Shown: one piece after another, positions 54,477 to 63,696 of the stretch
Layout: the number at the start of each line of letters is the position of its first letter
Position numbering within the stretch: position 1 is the stretch's first letter
Source: JAFDZV01 sp035549015
GTDB taxonomy: Bacteria > Bacteroidota > Ignavibacteria > OLB7
NCBI GenBank assembly: GCA_035549015.1
Contig: DASZRW010000107.1
Location: 1 to 64,000 of the forward strand
Direction: 5' to 3'
DNA: 64,000 bases
Made by a program: the position numbers and the translations under genes
The notes under the pieces: generated by a model
The model's database searches: none
What the model saw: the letters and a program-made list of their open reading frames with translations, nothing else
Told to the model about the DNA's origin: nothing

Positions 54477-55688
54477 ATGTTCCAGAGAATAGAGAAGGCA
54501 CTGGAGGATCTCCGCGCCGGCCGCGTGGTCATCGTGGTGGACGATGAAGGGCGCGAGAACGAAGGGGACTTCGTTGCCGCCGCCGAGCTCTGCACGCCGG
54601 AGACAATGAACTTCATACTCCGCGAGGGTCGCGGAATGGTCTGCGCTCCGATCACGGAGGAACGTGCGCGGGAGTTGGAGCTGGATATGATGGTTGCGGT
54701 GAACACATCGCTTCACAGCACACCGTTCACGGTGCTGGTGGATTACCGGCACGGCACTACTACCGGCATTTCCGCAGCGGACCGCGCCGCAACGGTTCGC
54801 GCCATCGCCGATCCGAAAGCGGTTGCGGCGGACTTCGCCCGCCCCGGCCACATCGCACCGCTGCGCGCGGTGGACGAGGGAGTGCTGCGGCGAGCCGGCC
54901 ATACCGAGGCCGTTGTGGATCTGGTGCGGCTTGCCGGCCTCTATCCCGCCGGCATGCTCTGCGAGATCCTGAACGAGGACGGCACCATGGCCCGGATGCC
55001 GCAGCTGGAGCAGATCGCGAAGATGCACGACCTCACCATCGTTACGATCGCCGATCTGATCAAGTACCGCGTTGCCCGTGAGAAGCTGGTGAAGAAGGTG
55101 GTGGAAGTCGATCTGCCCACGGACTACGGTCACTTCCGGCTGCATCTGTACCACAATCTGATGGACGGCAAGGAGCACATGGCATTGGTGAAGGGGGATA
55201 TCCATACGCCCGAGCCGGTGCTGGTGCGCGTTCACAGCGAGTGCTTCACCGGCGACACGCTCGGCTCCCGCCGGTGCGACTGCCAGTCGCAACTGCACGC
55301 CGCAATGATGCAGGTGGAACGCGAAGGGCGCGGCGTTGTGCTCTACATGCGCCAGGAGGGGCGAGGCATCGGCCTCACCAACAAGCTGCTCGCGTACGCT
55401 CTGCAGGATGAAGGGAAGGATACGGTGGAGGCGAACGAGGCGCTCGGCTTCAAGGCGGACCTTCGCGACTACGGCCTCGGCGCCCAGATACTGGTGGACC
55501 TCGGCATCCGCGACATGCGCCTGATGACGAACAACCCGAAGAAGGTCGTTGGCCTGGAGTCGTACGGACTCAACATCGTGGAGCGCGTGCCGATCGAGGT
55601 TGGGGAGAACGAGGACAACGCCCGGTATCTGAAGACGAAGAAGGAGAAGCTGGGGCATCTGTTCCAGCACAACGGCGGCGGCAGGTAG
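54477..55688 (+). CDS. ribBA: Bifunctional 3,4-dihydroxy-2-butanone-4-phosphate synthase / GTP cyclohydrolase II
   Basis: 403 residues. The RibB half (about 1-200) has VVDDEGRENEGDFVAAAE, the metal-binding glutamates and RHGTTTGISAADRAAT. The RibA half (about 205-400) has the zinc ligands in ECFTGDTLGSRRCDCQSQL, then MRQEGRGIGLTNKLLAYALQD and LMTNNPKKVVGLESYG. The two reactions supply the two precursors of riboflavin. GGTGA is placed 7-8 bases before the ATG. The 137-base leader was searched for an FMN riboswitch and shows no recognisable one. Confidence 0.96.
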   Translation: MFQRIEKALEDLRAGRVVIVVDDEGRENEGDFVAAAELCTPETMNFILREGRGMVCAPITEERARELELDMMVAVNTSLHSTPFTVLVDYRHGTTTGISAADRAATVRAIADPKAVAADFARPGHIAPLRAVDEGVLRRAGHTEAVVDLVRLAGLYPAGMLCEILNEDGTMARMPQLEQIAKMHDLTIVTIADLIKYRVAREKLVKKVVEVDLPTDYGHFRLHLYHNLMDGKEHMALVKGDIHTPEPVLVRVHSECFTGDTLGSRRCDCQSQLHAAMMQVEREGRGVVLYMRQEGRGIGLTNKLLAYALQDEGKDTVEANEALGFKADLRDYGLGAQILVDLGIRDMRLMTNNPKKVVGLESYGLNIVERVPIEVGENEDNARYLKTKKEKLGHLFQHNGGGR

Positions 55689-55897
55689 CACGCAGCGGGG
55701 CCGCGCACGCGGCGAGGGGAATGGCGCTGCCTCCCCCGACAAACGGCCTGCACGGCCGCCGCCGGCAGACGAGCGCGCGATGATCCTCCGAATGCCGCAG
55801 TGCGTCCGGGTGATCATCGTACGAGCTTCCGGGCGATCGCCCGAAAGTGTGATAGGAGAGCATGCGATCGTGGATCGCAACTCTCCTATCTTCGTTC

Positions 55898-57184
55898 ATG
55901 ACCCTCCCCTCTCCCGATAATCCGCCGGCCCTTCCCGGCATCCGCTATCGTCGCGCCGCTCCGGCCGAGGCCCGGGCGCAGCCGGCTCCGGCAATCGTGC
56001 AGGTTGGGAGCGTGCGTCTCGAGGACCTCGCGCGCCCCGGCATGCGGGTTGTGATCGCCTTCACCGATGCCACACGCCATGCCCCGGACCGGATGCTGAT
56101 CACCTATCTGCTGAACCGGCTGGCCGAGGGCGGCGTGCCGCGGGATAACGTCACGCTCCTCTGCGCCACCGGACTGCACCGCCCGATGACCGGCGCCGAG
56201 TGTATCGCGAAGCTGGGTGCGGAGCTTGCCGCCACGATGCGCATCGTTCAACACGACGCAATGGCTCCCGAAGGCCTTATGGAACTCGAGCCCATCCGGG
56301 GAATTCCCGTGGTCGCCAACAGGCTCTGCGTGGAGGCCGATCTCCTGCTTGCAACCGGCATCGTGGAGCCGCACCAGTATGCGGGCTATTCGGGCGGCGC
56401 GAAGACGGTGGTGATCGGCTGCGGCGGAGAGCGTACGATTGCAGCAACGCACGGCCCCGGCATGCTGGATCGCGAGGGTGTACTGCTGGCATCGACGGAG
56501 GGAAATCCGTTCCAGACGTTCGTGCGCGATGCCGGGAGCCGCATCGGCCTCGCCCTGGTGATCAATGCACTGCTCGGCAGCGAGGGAACGCTGATCGAGA
56601 GCGCGATCGGAGCGCCGGAGGATGTGCACAACCATCTGGTGGAGCGCGCGCGATCGATCTATGAAGTTCGGGCGGATGGTGCGGCGCACTGCGCGCTGGT
56701 AGGCCCCGGTGAGGGGAAGCGAAGCAATCTCTATCAGGCGAGCAGGGCCGTGACCTATCTCGCCCTCGCCGATCGCACGCCGCTGCTGCCGGGAGCCCCG
56801 ATCGTACTGGCGGCCGATCTCGAGGAAGGAGCCGGCGCCGGAACGGGAGAGAAACGTTTCGCCGACGTCATGGCCGGCGCCGGCTCCCCGGCCGCGCTGC
56901 TGGAACAACTGCGCCGGACCGGATTCCCGGCCGGTGCCCAGCGCGCCTATGTTCTGGCGCAGGCGCTGCTTCGGAATCCGGTGATCGTTGCCGCGCCGTA
57001 CAGCGGCCATCTGGTGCGGGCCTGTCACATGACCTATACCGAATCGCTGGCAGAGGCATTGGAGATGGCGGAGAAGATTGCGCGCGAGCGCTTCGGCATC
57101 CCAGCCTCGCAGCCGGTTGACTGCCTGGTGGTTCCGAACGCGCTTACCGTGCTTCCCCGGTTGGGAGAGCACGCATCGCGATAG
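55898..57184 (+). CDS. LarA-like protein (nickel-pincer racemase family)
   Basis: 428 residues. The catalytic residues of lactate racemase LarA have counterparts at identical spacing: ATGLHRPMT (His108-like), EPHQYAGYSGGAK with His and Lys 10 apart (His174 and Lys184, the cofactor-attachment Lys), and ATHGP with His 16 residues after Lys (His200). The numbers refer to the Lactobacillus enzyme, from memory. Family members isomerise various 2-hydroxyacids. The cofactor-making genes larB, larC and larE are not in the window. ATG at 55898 gives a signal-free, cytosolic protein of usual length. Confidence 0.87.
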   Translation: MTLPSPDNPPALPGIRYRRAAPAEARAQPAPAIVQVGSVRLEDLARPGMRVVIAFTDATRHAPDRMLITYLLNRLAEGGVPRDNVTLLCATGLHRPMTGAECIAKLGAELAATMRIVQHDAMAPEGLMELEPIRGIPVVANRLCVEADLLLATGIVEPHQYAGYSGGAKTVVIGCGGERTIAATHGPGMLDREGVLLASTEGNPFQTFVRDAGSRIGLALVINALLGSEGTLIESAIGAPEDVHNHLVERARSIYEVRADGAAHCALVGPGEGKRSNLYQASRAVTYLALADRTPLLPGAPIVLAADLEEGAGAGTGEKRFADVMAGAGSPAALLEQLRRTGFPAGAQRAYVLAQALLRNPVIVAAPYSGHLVRACHMTYTESLAEALEMAEKIARERFGIPASQPVDCLVVPNALTVLPRLGEHASR

Positions 57185-57211
57185 GGTTGGGCGCAACGGC
57201 AGCGATGCCGA

Positions 57212-58372
57212 TCACCCGCCCCGGCGCGCGATGGCATCCCGTACGGCCAGCTCGAACCGCGCATAGAGCGTCTCCTTCTCGTACCGGTTCACCGCCGATG
57301 CACGTGCAGCCTCCACGAGCTTCCCACGCAATTCCGCATCGCGATACAGCGTCACGATGGCATCGGCAATTGCCTCCACGTTCTGCGGCGGAACAAGAAG
57401 GCCGTTCAGATCGTGCGTCACGATCTCCGGCACGCCTCCCGCATCGGTTCCGATCACCGGCACGGCCAGCGCCATGGCCTCCTGCAGCACCATGCCGAAT
57501 GTCTCGCAATGCGATGCGAGCACGAAGACATCCAGGGCACGAAACGCATACCGCGGGTCGTCGCTGAACGGATGAAGCCGTACACGGTCTGCAAACGGAA
57601 GCGCATCACGCAGGCCATCCAGCTCCGCGAGGTAGGCGGCATCATCCCCCTCGCGCTGCCCCACCACGATCGCATGCAGATCCGCCGCAAGCCCATCCTC
57701 CTTCGCCGCGGCAATGCCCAGCGCCCGAAGGAACTCCGGCTGTCCCTTGCCGCGATCGAACCGCCCCACCATGCCAACCACGAACGCATTCTCCGGGAGT
57801 TCGTACCGCGCGCGGGCATCGGCACGAGGCACGGCATCCGGTGCGTAGCGCGCCATGTCCAGGCCGGCCGGCACCACACTGATCTTCTCCGGTGCGAGCA
57901 CGGTGGTGGTCACCATCTCCTCGCGTCCCCGCTCGGTAATCGTCACGCATCCATCCAGGCGGCTGTATACGCGATTGTGGAACCAGTCGCGCTTGTTCAG
58001 CCCGGACTGCATCTGCTGAAACAGAACCACGGCGATGTCGCGCCCGGCCGCCAGCATCACGGTGCTGAGATCGCGCGTGCGGCCAACCACGGCAACATCC
58101 ACGCGTTCGCGATCGAACACGGCCGATATCTTGCGCGCCGCCGGAAGATCCAGATACGAGAGCGTGGGCGTGATGCAGTCCACGGCCAGCCCGAGCATCT
58201 CCGCCTGCCGCACGATCGCCGGAGCATCCGGCACGATCGCGACCACCCGGTGGCCATGCGCCTGCAGCTCCGCCCCGCGGCGCAGCAGCGCCAGCTCCAG
58301 GCCGCCCAGGCTGCCGGAGAAACAGGCCACGGCACAGTGGAGCGGCTTGTTGTTCGTGTACGGGTCACTCAT
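57212..58372 (-). CDS. Glycosyltransferase family 4 protein
   Basis: 386 residues of GT-B type. The N-terminal part has ACFSGSLGGLELALLRRGAEL; the linker IDVVPAGLD-type segment (ISVVPAGLDMARY) is followed by FVVGMVGRFDRGKGQPEFLRAL and the donor-binding EX7E motif in SHCETFGMVLQEAMAL with GTDAGGVPEIV. It would transfer a sugar from a nucleotide sugar at the cytosolic face, perhaps into surface polysaccharide or lipopolysaccharide. Its start overlaps the DUF971 gene by 8 bases on the same strand, and gmhB (heptose synthesis) is upstream. Confidence 0.92.
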   Translation of the reverse strand: MSDPYTNNKPLHCAVACFSGSLGGLELALLRRGAELQAHGHRVVAIVPDAPAIVRQAEMLGLAVDCITPTLSYLDLPAARKISAVFDRERVDVAVVGRTRDLSTVMLAAGRDIAVVLFQQMQSGLNKRDWFHNRVYSRLDGCVTITERGREEMVTTTVLAPEKISVVPAGLDMARYAPDAVPRADARARYELPENAFVVGMVGRFDRGKGQPEFLRALGIAAAKEDGLAADLHAIVVGQREGDDAAYLAELDGLRDALPFADRVRLHPFSDDPRYAFRALDVFVLASHCETFGMVLQEAMALAVPVIGTDAGGVPEIVTHDLNGLLVPPQNVEAIADAIVTLYRDAELRGKLVEAARASAVNRYEKETLYARFELAVRDAIARRGG

Positions 58373-58694
58373 TGCCGTTCTCCCGATCTCTGCCGAGCAG
58401 ATGCAGATACTCCCAGGAATAGATGCCGGTATGGTGGCCATCCTTCCATGTAATCTGAATCCCGTAGCTGCCAACGGGATCGATAGCCCTGAGCTCGTAC
58501 ATCCCGGGAGTGAACGTTGGGAGCAGCGCCGGCCTGTATACCTTGCCGAGTATCACCTCACCCTTGCATCCGGCGCACGGACATTCATCGCGCAACAGCT
58601 TCAGTGTCAACGCGGACGAACTACCGTCCGGCCACGTCAGCGTAAGCTCGACTGGCGACGTCTGTTCTATTCTTGTCGGCGGCGGAGTGCTCAT
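58365..58694 (-). CDS. DUF971 family protein
   Basis: 109 residues. The DUF971 (GBBH-like N-terminal) fold is shown by ELTLTWPDGSSSALTLKLLRDECPCAGCKGE and YGIQITWKDGHHTGIYSWEYLHLL. The Cys cluster CPCAGC could bind a metal; such domains occur next to Mrp-type iron-sulphur proteins or in hydroxylases, but the role is not settled. ATG at 58694 begins the conserved part. The end overlaps the start of the glycosyltransferase gene by 8 bases. Confidence 0.88.
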   Translation of the reverse strand: MSTPPPTRIEQTSPVELTLTWPDGSSSALTLKLLRDECPCAGCKGEVILGKVYRPALLPTFTPGMYELRAIDPVGSYGIQITWKDGHHTGIYSWEYLHLLGRDRENGNE

Positions 58695-58804
58695 GGACAA
58701 TGTCGGGAAAGGGATGACGGGGAGGGAGGAGATCAAGACAACGGCAATCTACACGATCATGGATCAATCGAGACGAATCGATCGGTAAGCAAAACTCGAT
58801 GCGC

Positions 58805-59329
58805 TCACGTGGAGGCGGCGATCAGGTTCCAGGCTTCGAGGAGCGATCGCACATGATGATCGGCGGCCGTGGGTTCATCCGCGCCGGCGATGCGAATCGT
58901 GCTGCATCCCGCGCCGCGCCCCGCTTCGATATCGGATTCGGAATCACCGATCATCCACGACGCAGAGAGGTTGATATCATTGTCGCGGGCGGCGTCGAGA
59001 AGCATTCCGGGCTGCGGCTTGCGGCAATCGCAGGCGTCGCCCTTCTCGTGAGGACAGTAATAGATGGCATCGAGCTCGTGCCCGCAGCGCCTGCGCAGCT
59101 CCTGCTGCATCCGCTCGTGGATCTCCAGCAGGTCGCGCTCGCTCATCTGCCCCAAGGCAATCCCCCGCTGATTGGTCACCAGAACGGTGAACCAGCCTGC
59201 CGCATGCATGGCGGGCAATGCCTCCGTGATGCCGGGAAGCAGCTCGAACTCCTCCCACGATCGCACGTAGCCGCCAACGATCCTTCGGTTGATAACGCCG
59301 TCGCGATCCAGAAACAGCGCACGCTTCAC
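58805..59329 (-). CDS. gmhB: D-glycero-manno-heptose 1,7-bisphosphate 7-phosphatase-like HAD enzyme
   Basis: 174 residues from a GTG start at 59329. HAD motif I is ALFLDRDGVINRR, motif II LVTNQRGIALG, motif III KPQPGML, and motif IV MIGDSESDIEAG. The zinc loop CPHEKGDACDCRKP is the GmhB hallmark. The enzyme removes the 7-phosphate from heptose bisphosphate in lipopolysaccharide or S-layer heptose synthesis. The GTG overlaps the stop of the rhomboid gene by four bases (GTGA), so translation is likely coupled to it. No other heptose gene is in the window. Confidence 0.92.
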   Translation of the reverse strand: MKRALFLDRDGVINRRIVGGYVRSWEEFELLPGITEALPAMHAAGWFTVLVTNQRGIALGQMSERDLLEIHERMQQELRRRCGHELDAIYYCPHEKGDACDCRKPQPGMLLDAARDNDINLSASWMIGDSESDIEAGRGAGCSTIRIAGADEPTAADHHVRSLLEAWNLIAAST

Positions 59330-59991
59330 GCGATGTACCTCTCTGTGCGGCGGCGCGTGCCGCCAAGAATCAGTGCGAGAAGAATCCCGGCAACGAAGCC
59401 GCCTGCGTGCGCCGCATAGGCAACGCCGCCGGACTCTCCGGCATTCGCGGTGGTTATCGTGGCATAGGTGGCAATGAACTGCTGCAGCGCCCAGAACCCG
59501 ATCACCATCCAGGCGGGAACCTCGCTCACGAAGTATCCCCACAGCACGCGCACGCGGTTGGAGCGGAACATCACGATGTAGGCTCCAAGCACACCCGATA
59601 TCGCGCCGGAGGCTCCGATCGACGGCACCATGGAACCGGGCCCCAGCAACACCTGCGCCAGACCGGCGGCGAGGCCGCAGACGATATAGAAGATCAGGAA
59701 CCGCACGCGGCCGAATCGATCCTCCACATTGTCGCCGAACACCCAGAGATAGAGCATGTTCCCGAGGATGTGCGCGAACCCCGCGTGCACGAACATCGAG
59801 CTGACCAGCGTGTAGAGATCGTGCCCGTGAGTGATCCTGTAGGGGATCGCCCCCCAGGCCATGATGAAGCGATCGAGCGACCGCCCGATGGCGAGCTCGT
59901 AGACGAACACGAGAACGTTGAGCCCCACGAGAACGCGGGTCACCACGGGTGCCGATTGAATATCCCGGTTATCGTCGCCTATCGGAAACAT
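59326..59991 (-). CDS. Rhomboid family intramembrane serine protease
   Basis: 221 residues with about six membrane helices. ATG at 59991 gives MFPIGDDNRD, the usual start of this rhomboid subgroup (compare MIPIRDDNP). SSMFVHAGFAHILGNMLYLWVFGDNVED is conserved block one, the catalytic Ser lies in SIGASGAISGVLGAY, and the catalytic His in AYAAHAGGFVAG. The gene overlaps gmhB by four bases and is the second rhomboid in this window. Confidence 0.93.
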   Translation of the reverse strand: MFPIGDDNRDIQSAPVVTRVLVGLNVLVFVYELAIGRSLDRFIMAWGAIPYRITHGHDLYTLVSSMFVHAGFAHILGNMLYLWVFGDNVEDRFGRVRFLIFYIVCGLAAGLAQVLLGPGSMVPSIGASGAISGVLGAYIVMFRSNRVRVLWGYFVSEVPAWMVIGFWALQQFIATYATITTANAGESGGVAYAAHAGGFVAGILLALILGGTRRRTERYIA

Positions 59992-60031
59992 GCACACTCC
60001 ACCACAGAACGCAACCCCGGATCAGGAACTC

Positions 60032-62554
60032 CTACTTGCCCGAGGTACGCGGCGCCTTCCGCTTTGCGGCCGGGGCGGCAGAGGGCGCCTCCGCGGTTGG
60101 CGATACATCCTTCGGCTGCTCCCCGGCCGCCGAGTCCTTCTTCGTTGTACGCTTCGGCTTTGCCTCCGGCTCTGCACCGGCCGGCTCATGCGGTACCTCC
60201 GCAGCAGGCTTTGCAACCTTCTTCGCCGTGCGCTTCGGTTTTGCCGATGCAGCATCGGCAACGGGCTCAGCCTGTGCAGGCCCGGCATCACCGGCCGCGG
60301 ACCGGCTTTCGGCAACCTTCTTCGGCGGCTCCGGCGCACGTACGGATTCCGGCGCGGGTACCGGCTCCGGTTCGATCACCTCGATGCTGTCGAACCAGAG
60401 GCCATCGCCGGTAAGCAGCGTGTCGTCCTTCTTCGGCTTCTTCCCGTGCCCCCTCTCGTCGCGCCCATGCCGCCGTTCTTCCTTCGGCGCACGATCCTTC
60501 TGCGCCGGCGTCTGCGCCTGCGGCTTCTGCTCTGCAGGCTTCTGCTCCGCAGGCTTCTGCGCCTGCGGCTTCTGCTCCGCGGGCTTCTGCTCCGCAGCAG
60601 GCGGGAGGGATGCATCACGCGCAGGTTCCTGGCGCACCTTCTCCCTCCTCGGCACTTCATCGCGATCGCGCACATCCCCCTTCCGTTCTTCGCGCGCAGT
60701 TCCGGAGGCGGGCCGTTGCCTCACGTTCTCCGGATCGTGTGCTTCGGCGGCTCGCTCCTCGCGACGTTCGCCCCGCCCCGCATCACCCCGTTCCTCACGC
60801 CGCGCATCGTGACCGGTTCCCGCATCGCCACCGGCCGAAGGCGGCAACTCCGCCGCCGATGCGCCCGGGGCATGCTCCGATGCTCCGCCTTCATGGCCGC
60901 CGCCGCGACGCTTCTTCCGTCTGCGCTTCTTTTTCTTCCGCTCCCCTTCGTGCTCACCATGCCCGGAGGCATCGGCAGCACGGGGGTGTTCGCCCGCCGG
61001 CTGAGCGTCATCGCCTGCCTGCGAACCGTCGGAGCCGCGTGACGAGCCGCTCGAGCGCGACTGATCGCCTCCGCGCGGGCTCTCGCGCCGCGCTTCACTC
61101 CGCTGCGTTCCCTCTGCCCGCTGCGTCCCCTCGGACCGTTGCGGCGGAGCCTCTGCCCGCTGCGGGGCCTCCTCCTGCGGAGAGGGGGCCACATGATGGT
61201 ACGTGGCCTGATAGTTGTCGTCGAGGAGCATGGCAAGAAGCAGATGCTCCTCCTCGTTCTCTGCCAGCGACCGCACAAGGTTCGAGAAGCGCTTCATGCG
61301 CTCGCGATGCAATCGCGGAAGCCCGCGGAACCGATCCTCCAGTATCACCACCAGCCGCTCCGCCATCCGCTCCTCCAGATCCTGCTGCGACGGGAGCGGC
61401 AGTTCCACGAATTCCACATTGTACTTGCGCGCGATCTTCTTGAGATCGGATTTCTCCGACATGTTCGCGACCAGCGTAACCACAACGCCGGTGTTTCCCG
61501 CCCGCGCGGTGCGCCCGGCGCGGTGGATGTAGCTGTCCGGATCCTTCGGCACGTCGTACTGAAAGACATGCGAGAGATCGCTGATATCGATACCACGTGC
61601 TGCAACGTCGGTGGCAACCAGGAAGCGCGACTCGCCGCGGCGGATCCGCTCCATCGCGCGCTCGCGCGACTTCTGGTCCAGATCGCCGGAGAGGAGATCC
61701 ACGTTGTAGCCGTAGTTGCGCAGCACCGTGGCGACGTATTCCACATCGACCTTCGTATTGCAGAAGATGATGGCCGACTCCGGATGTTCGAACTCGATCA
61801 ACCGCATCAGCATCAGATCCTTCTCCAGCGGCGGCACCTCGTAGAAGCGGTGCTCCATGGTGGAGACCGATACGTTGCCGGCGCTAAGCGAGAGGAACTC
61901 CGGCTCGTGCAGGAACTCGCGCGCAAGCATCTGCACCTTGTACGGCATCGTCGCCGAGAACATCCAGGAGGATCGTTCGCGCGGCAGATAGCGGCGCAGT
62001 TCGCGCATGTCCGGATAGAAGCCCATGGAGAGCATCTCGTCCGCTTCGTCGAATACGATGATGCCGAGGCGGTCCAGATTCATCGAGCGGCGGCCGATAT
62101 GATCCAGCACGCGCCCGGGCGTGCCGATGATCACCTGCGCGCCTTCGCGAAGCGACTGGAGCTGCGTACCGTAGCCCACGCCTCCGTAGACCAGGGCCCC
62201 GGTGAGATCCATCGCCTTGGAGAGGGTCAGGAACTCCTTGTGCACCTGCATCGCGAGTTCGCGCGTCGGGACAAGCACGAGTGCCTGCGGATAGCGCCGC
62301 GCGGGATCGATGCGCATGAGGAGCGGCATGAGGAATGCCCCGGTCTTGCCGGACCCCGTGCGCGACTGCACGATCATGTCCCGCTTATCGAGGAGATAGG
62401 GGATCGCCTTTGCCTGCACCGGCATCGGTGTGCGCCACCCCAACGCCTCGATCGGCTCGCGCATTGCTGGTGGCAACTGATCGAACGTGAAGTCCGGGAG
62501 GGTCCGTTCCGGCTCGATCAGAATCTGCTGCGTGTTCTCAGATGGTTCTTGCAT
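60032..62554 (-). CDS. DEAD-box RNA helicase with a very long basic low-complexity tail
   Basis: 840 residues. The helicase core (1-380) has the Q-motif region TFDQLPPAMREPIEALGW, Walker A SRTGSGKTGAF (about 64-74), PTRELAMQV, TPGRVLDH, DEAD (169-172), SAT (200-202), and motifs V and VI (ATDVAARGIDISD, YIHRAGRTAR). After a helical piece to about 455, the tail of nearly 390 residues is rich in Arg, Lys, Glu, Ala and Pro, with a basic block RKKKRRRKKRRGG and repeats of PAEQKPQAQK type. This compares with tails of 50-200 residues in CsdA/DeaD-like helicases. The tail is predicted to be disordered and to bind RNA. Confidence 0.92.
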   Translation of the reverse strand: MQEPSENTQQILIEPERTLPDFTFDQLPPAMREPIEALGWRTPMPVQAKAIPYLLDKRDMIVQSRTGSGKTGAFLMPLLMRIDPARRYPQALVLVPTRELAMQVHKEFLTLSKAMDLTGALVYGGVGYGTQLQSLREGAQVIIGTPGRVLDHIGRRSMNLDRLGIIVFDEADEMLSMGFYPDMRELRRYLPRERSSWMFSATMPYKVQMLAREFLHEPEFLSLSAGNVSVSTMEHRFYEVPPLEKDLMLMRLIEFEHPESAIIFCNTKVDVEYVATVLRNYGYNVDLLSGDLDQKSRERAMERIRRGESRFLVATDVAARGIDISDLSHVFQYDVPKDPDSYIHRAGRTARAGNTGVVVTLVANMSEKSDLKKIARKYNVEFVELPLPSQQDLEERMAERLVVILEDRFRGLPRLHRERMKRFSNLVRSLAENEEEHLLLAMLLDDNYQATYHHVAPSPQEEAPQRAEAPPQRSEGTQRAEGTQRSEARRESPRGGDQSRSSGSSRGSDGSQAGDDAQPAGEHPRAADASGHGEHEGERKKKKRRRKKRRGGGHEGGASEHAPGASAAELPPSAGGDAGTGHDARREERGDAGRGERREERAAEAHDPENVRQRPASGTAREERKGDVRDRDEVPRREKVRQEPARDASLPPAAEQKPAEQKPQAQKPAEQKPAEQKPQAQTPAQKDRAPKEERRHGRDERGHGKKPKKDDTLLTGDGLWFDSIEVIEPEPVPAPESVRAPEPPKKVAESRSAAGDAGPAQAEPVADAASAKPKRTAKKVAKPAAEVPHEPAGAEPEAKPKRTTKKDSAAGEQPKDVSPTAEAPSAAPAAKRKAPRTSGK

Positions 62555-62698
62555 GAAGACGAAGATATGGCATGCCGGGGTGAAGGCGAAGGAGAGAACG
62601 AAACAAGGCGACGAGGTTCCCTCGATCGCCTTGGTCGAAAATCAGATAATCAATGCTTCCACGGCGGGTCCGATTCCGTTGAATCGCACCCGGAACAC

Positions 62699-62720
62699 GC
62701 GGCGCGTACGTGCGCGCCGC
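62699..62720 (-). terminator. Terminator-like hairpin after lipA
   Basis: A perfect 8-bp stem, GCGGCGCG (62699-62706) with CGCGCCGC (62713-62720), has a six-base loop TACGTG and lies 6 bases past the lipA stop. No T-run follows on the minus strand. Confidence 0.5.
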
Positions 62721-62726
62721 GCAGGA

Positions 62727-63614
62727 TCATACATGGCGCTCCGCGTGATAGCTGGACCGCACCAACGGTCCCGATTCCACATAGCGGAAGCCCATCTCGA
62801 GGCCAAGATCCCGGAGTTCGTTGAACTCGTCGGGATGTACAAAACGATCAACCGGCAGATGGCTCTTCGTTGGCTGCAGGTACTGCCCCAACGTCAGAAT
62901 ATCCACCCCGACCCCGGCAAGATCGCGCATCGTGGCGAGCAGCTCTTCGCGCGGCTCCCCCAACCCAAGCATGATTCCCGTCTTCGTCACCATGCCCTGC
63001 CGCTTGGATTCCCGGAGCACATCGAGCGTCCAGTGATACTTCCCCTGCGGCCGAACGCGGCGATACAGCGACGGCACAGTCTCCGTATTGTGGTTCAGGA
63101 TGTCGGGCCGGGCGTCGATGATCAACTGCAGCAGATCGAACTTCCCCTTGAAGTCCGGAATCAATACCTCCACCCTGGTGCCGGGATTCCGCTCGCGCGT
63201 CAGGCGGATGGTCTCGGCGAAGACGCCGGCACCGCCGTCGGCAAGCTCGTCCCGGTTCACGGAGGTGATCACCGCATGCTGCACTCCCATCTGCTTCACC
63301 GCGTCGGCAACGCGCCCCGGCTCATCGATATCCAGCGTCCCCGGGCGCCCCGTCTTCACGGCGCAGAACCCACACGATCGCGTGCAGGTGTCGCCGAGTA
63401 TCATGAACGTTGCCGTTCCTGCGGACCAGCATTCCGCCATGTTCGGGCAGCGCGCCTCCTCGCAGACGGTGTGCAGCTCCTTGGAGCGCATCATCTGCTT
63501 CAGGAACTGGAAACTATCCCCCGTCGGAATCTTCACCTTCAACCATTCCGGGCGCCGCTCCACGGGGGGGTGCTGGGCGCCTGGCTGGATTACCGGAAGC
63601 TCTATGTTGGTCAT
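62727..63614 (-). CDS. lipA: Lipoyl synthase
   Basis: 295 residues. The N-terminal auxiliary cluster ligands are in CEEARCPNMAECW (C-x4-C-x5-C), and the radical-SAM cluster in GDTCTRSCGFCAV (CxxxCxxC). TGIMLGLGEPREELLATMRDL and LTLGQYLQPTKSHLPVDRF, with the terminal RSSYHAE Arg-Ser-Ser motif, complete the family pattern. It inserts sulphur at C6 and C8 of octanoylated domains. ATG at 63614 is used, with ATG at 63626 as an alternative. It directly follows a 2-oxoacid dehydrogenase E2 gene, a protein whose lipoyl domains it would modify. Confidence 0.95.
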   Translation of the reverse strand: MTNIELPVIQPGAQHPPVERRPEWLKVKIPTGDSFQFLKQMMRSKELHTVCEEARCPNMAECWSAGTATFMILGDTCTRSCGFCAVKTGRPGTLDIDEPGRVADAVKQMGVQHAVITSVNRDELADGGAGVFAETIRLTRERNPGTRVEVLIPDFKGKFDLLQLIIDARPDILNHNTETVPSLYRRVRPQGKYHWTLDVLRESKRQGMVTKTGIMLGLGEPREELLATMRDLAGVGVDILTLGQYLQPTKSHLPVDRFVHPDEFNELRDLGLEMGFRYVESGPLVRSSYHAERHV

Positions 63615-63696
63615 TGTCGTTACCATGATTACACGGGGTGTTGCACGGAGCGTAGACGGAGCCTTCGGGTAATCGAAGACCCCGCGCATCCGCCGC

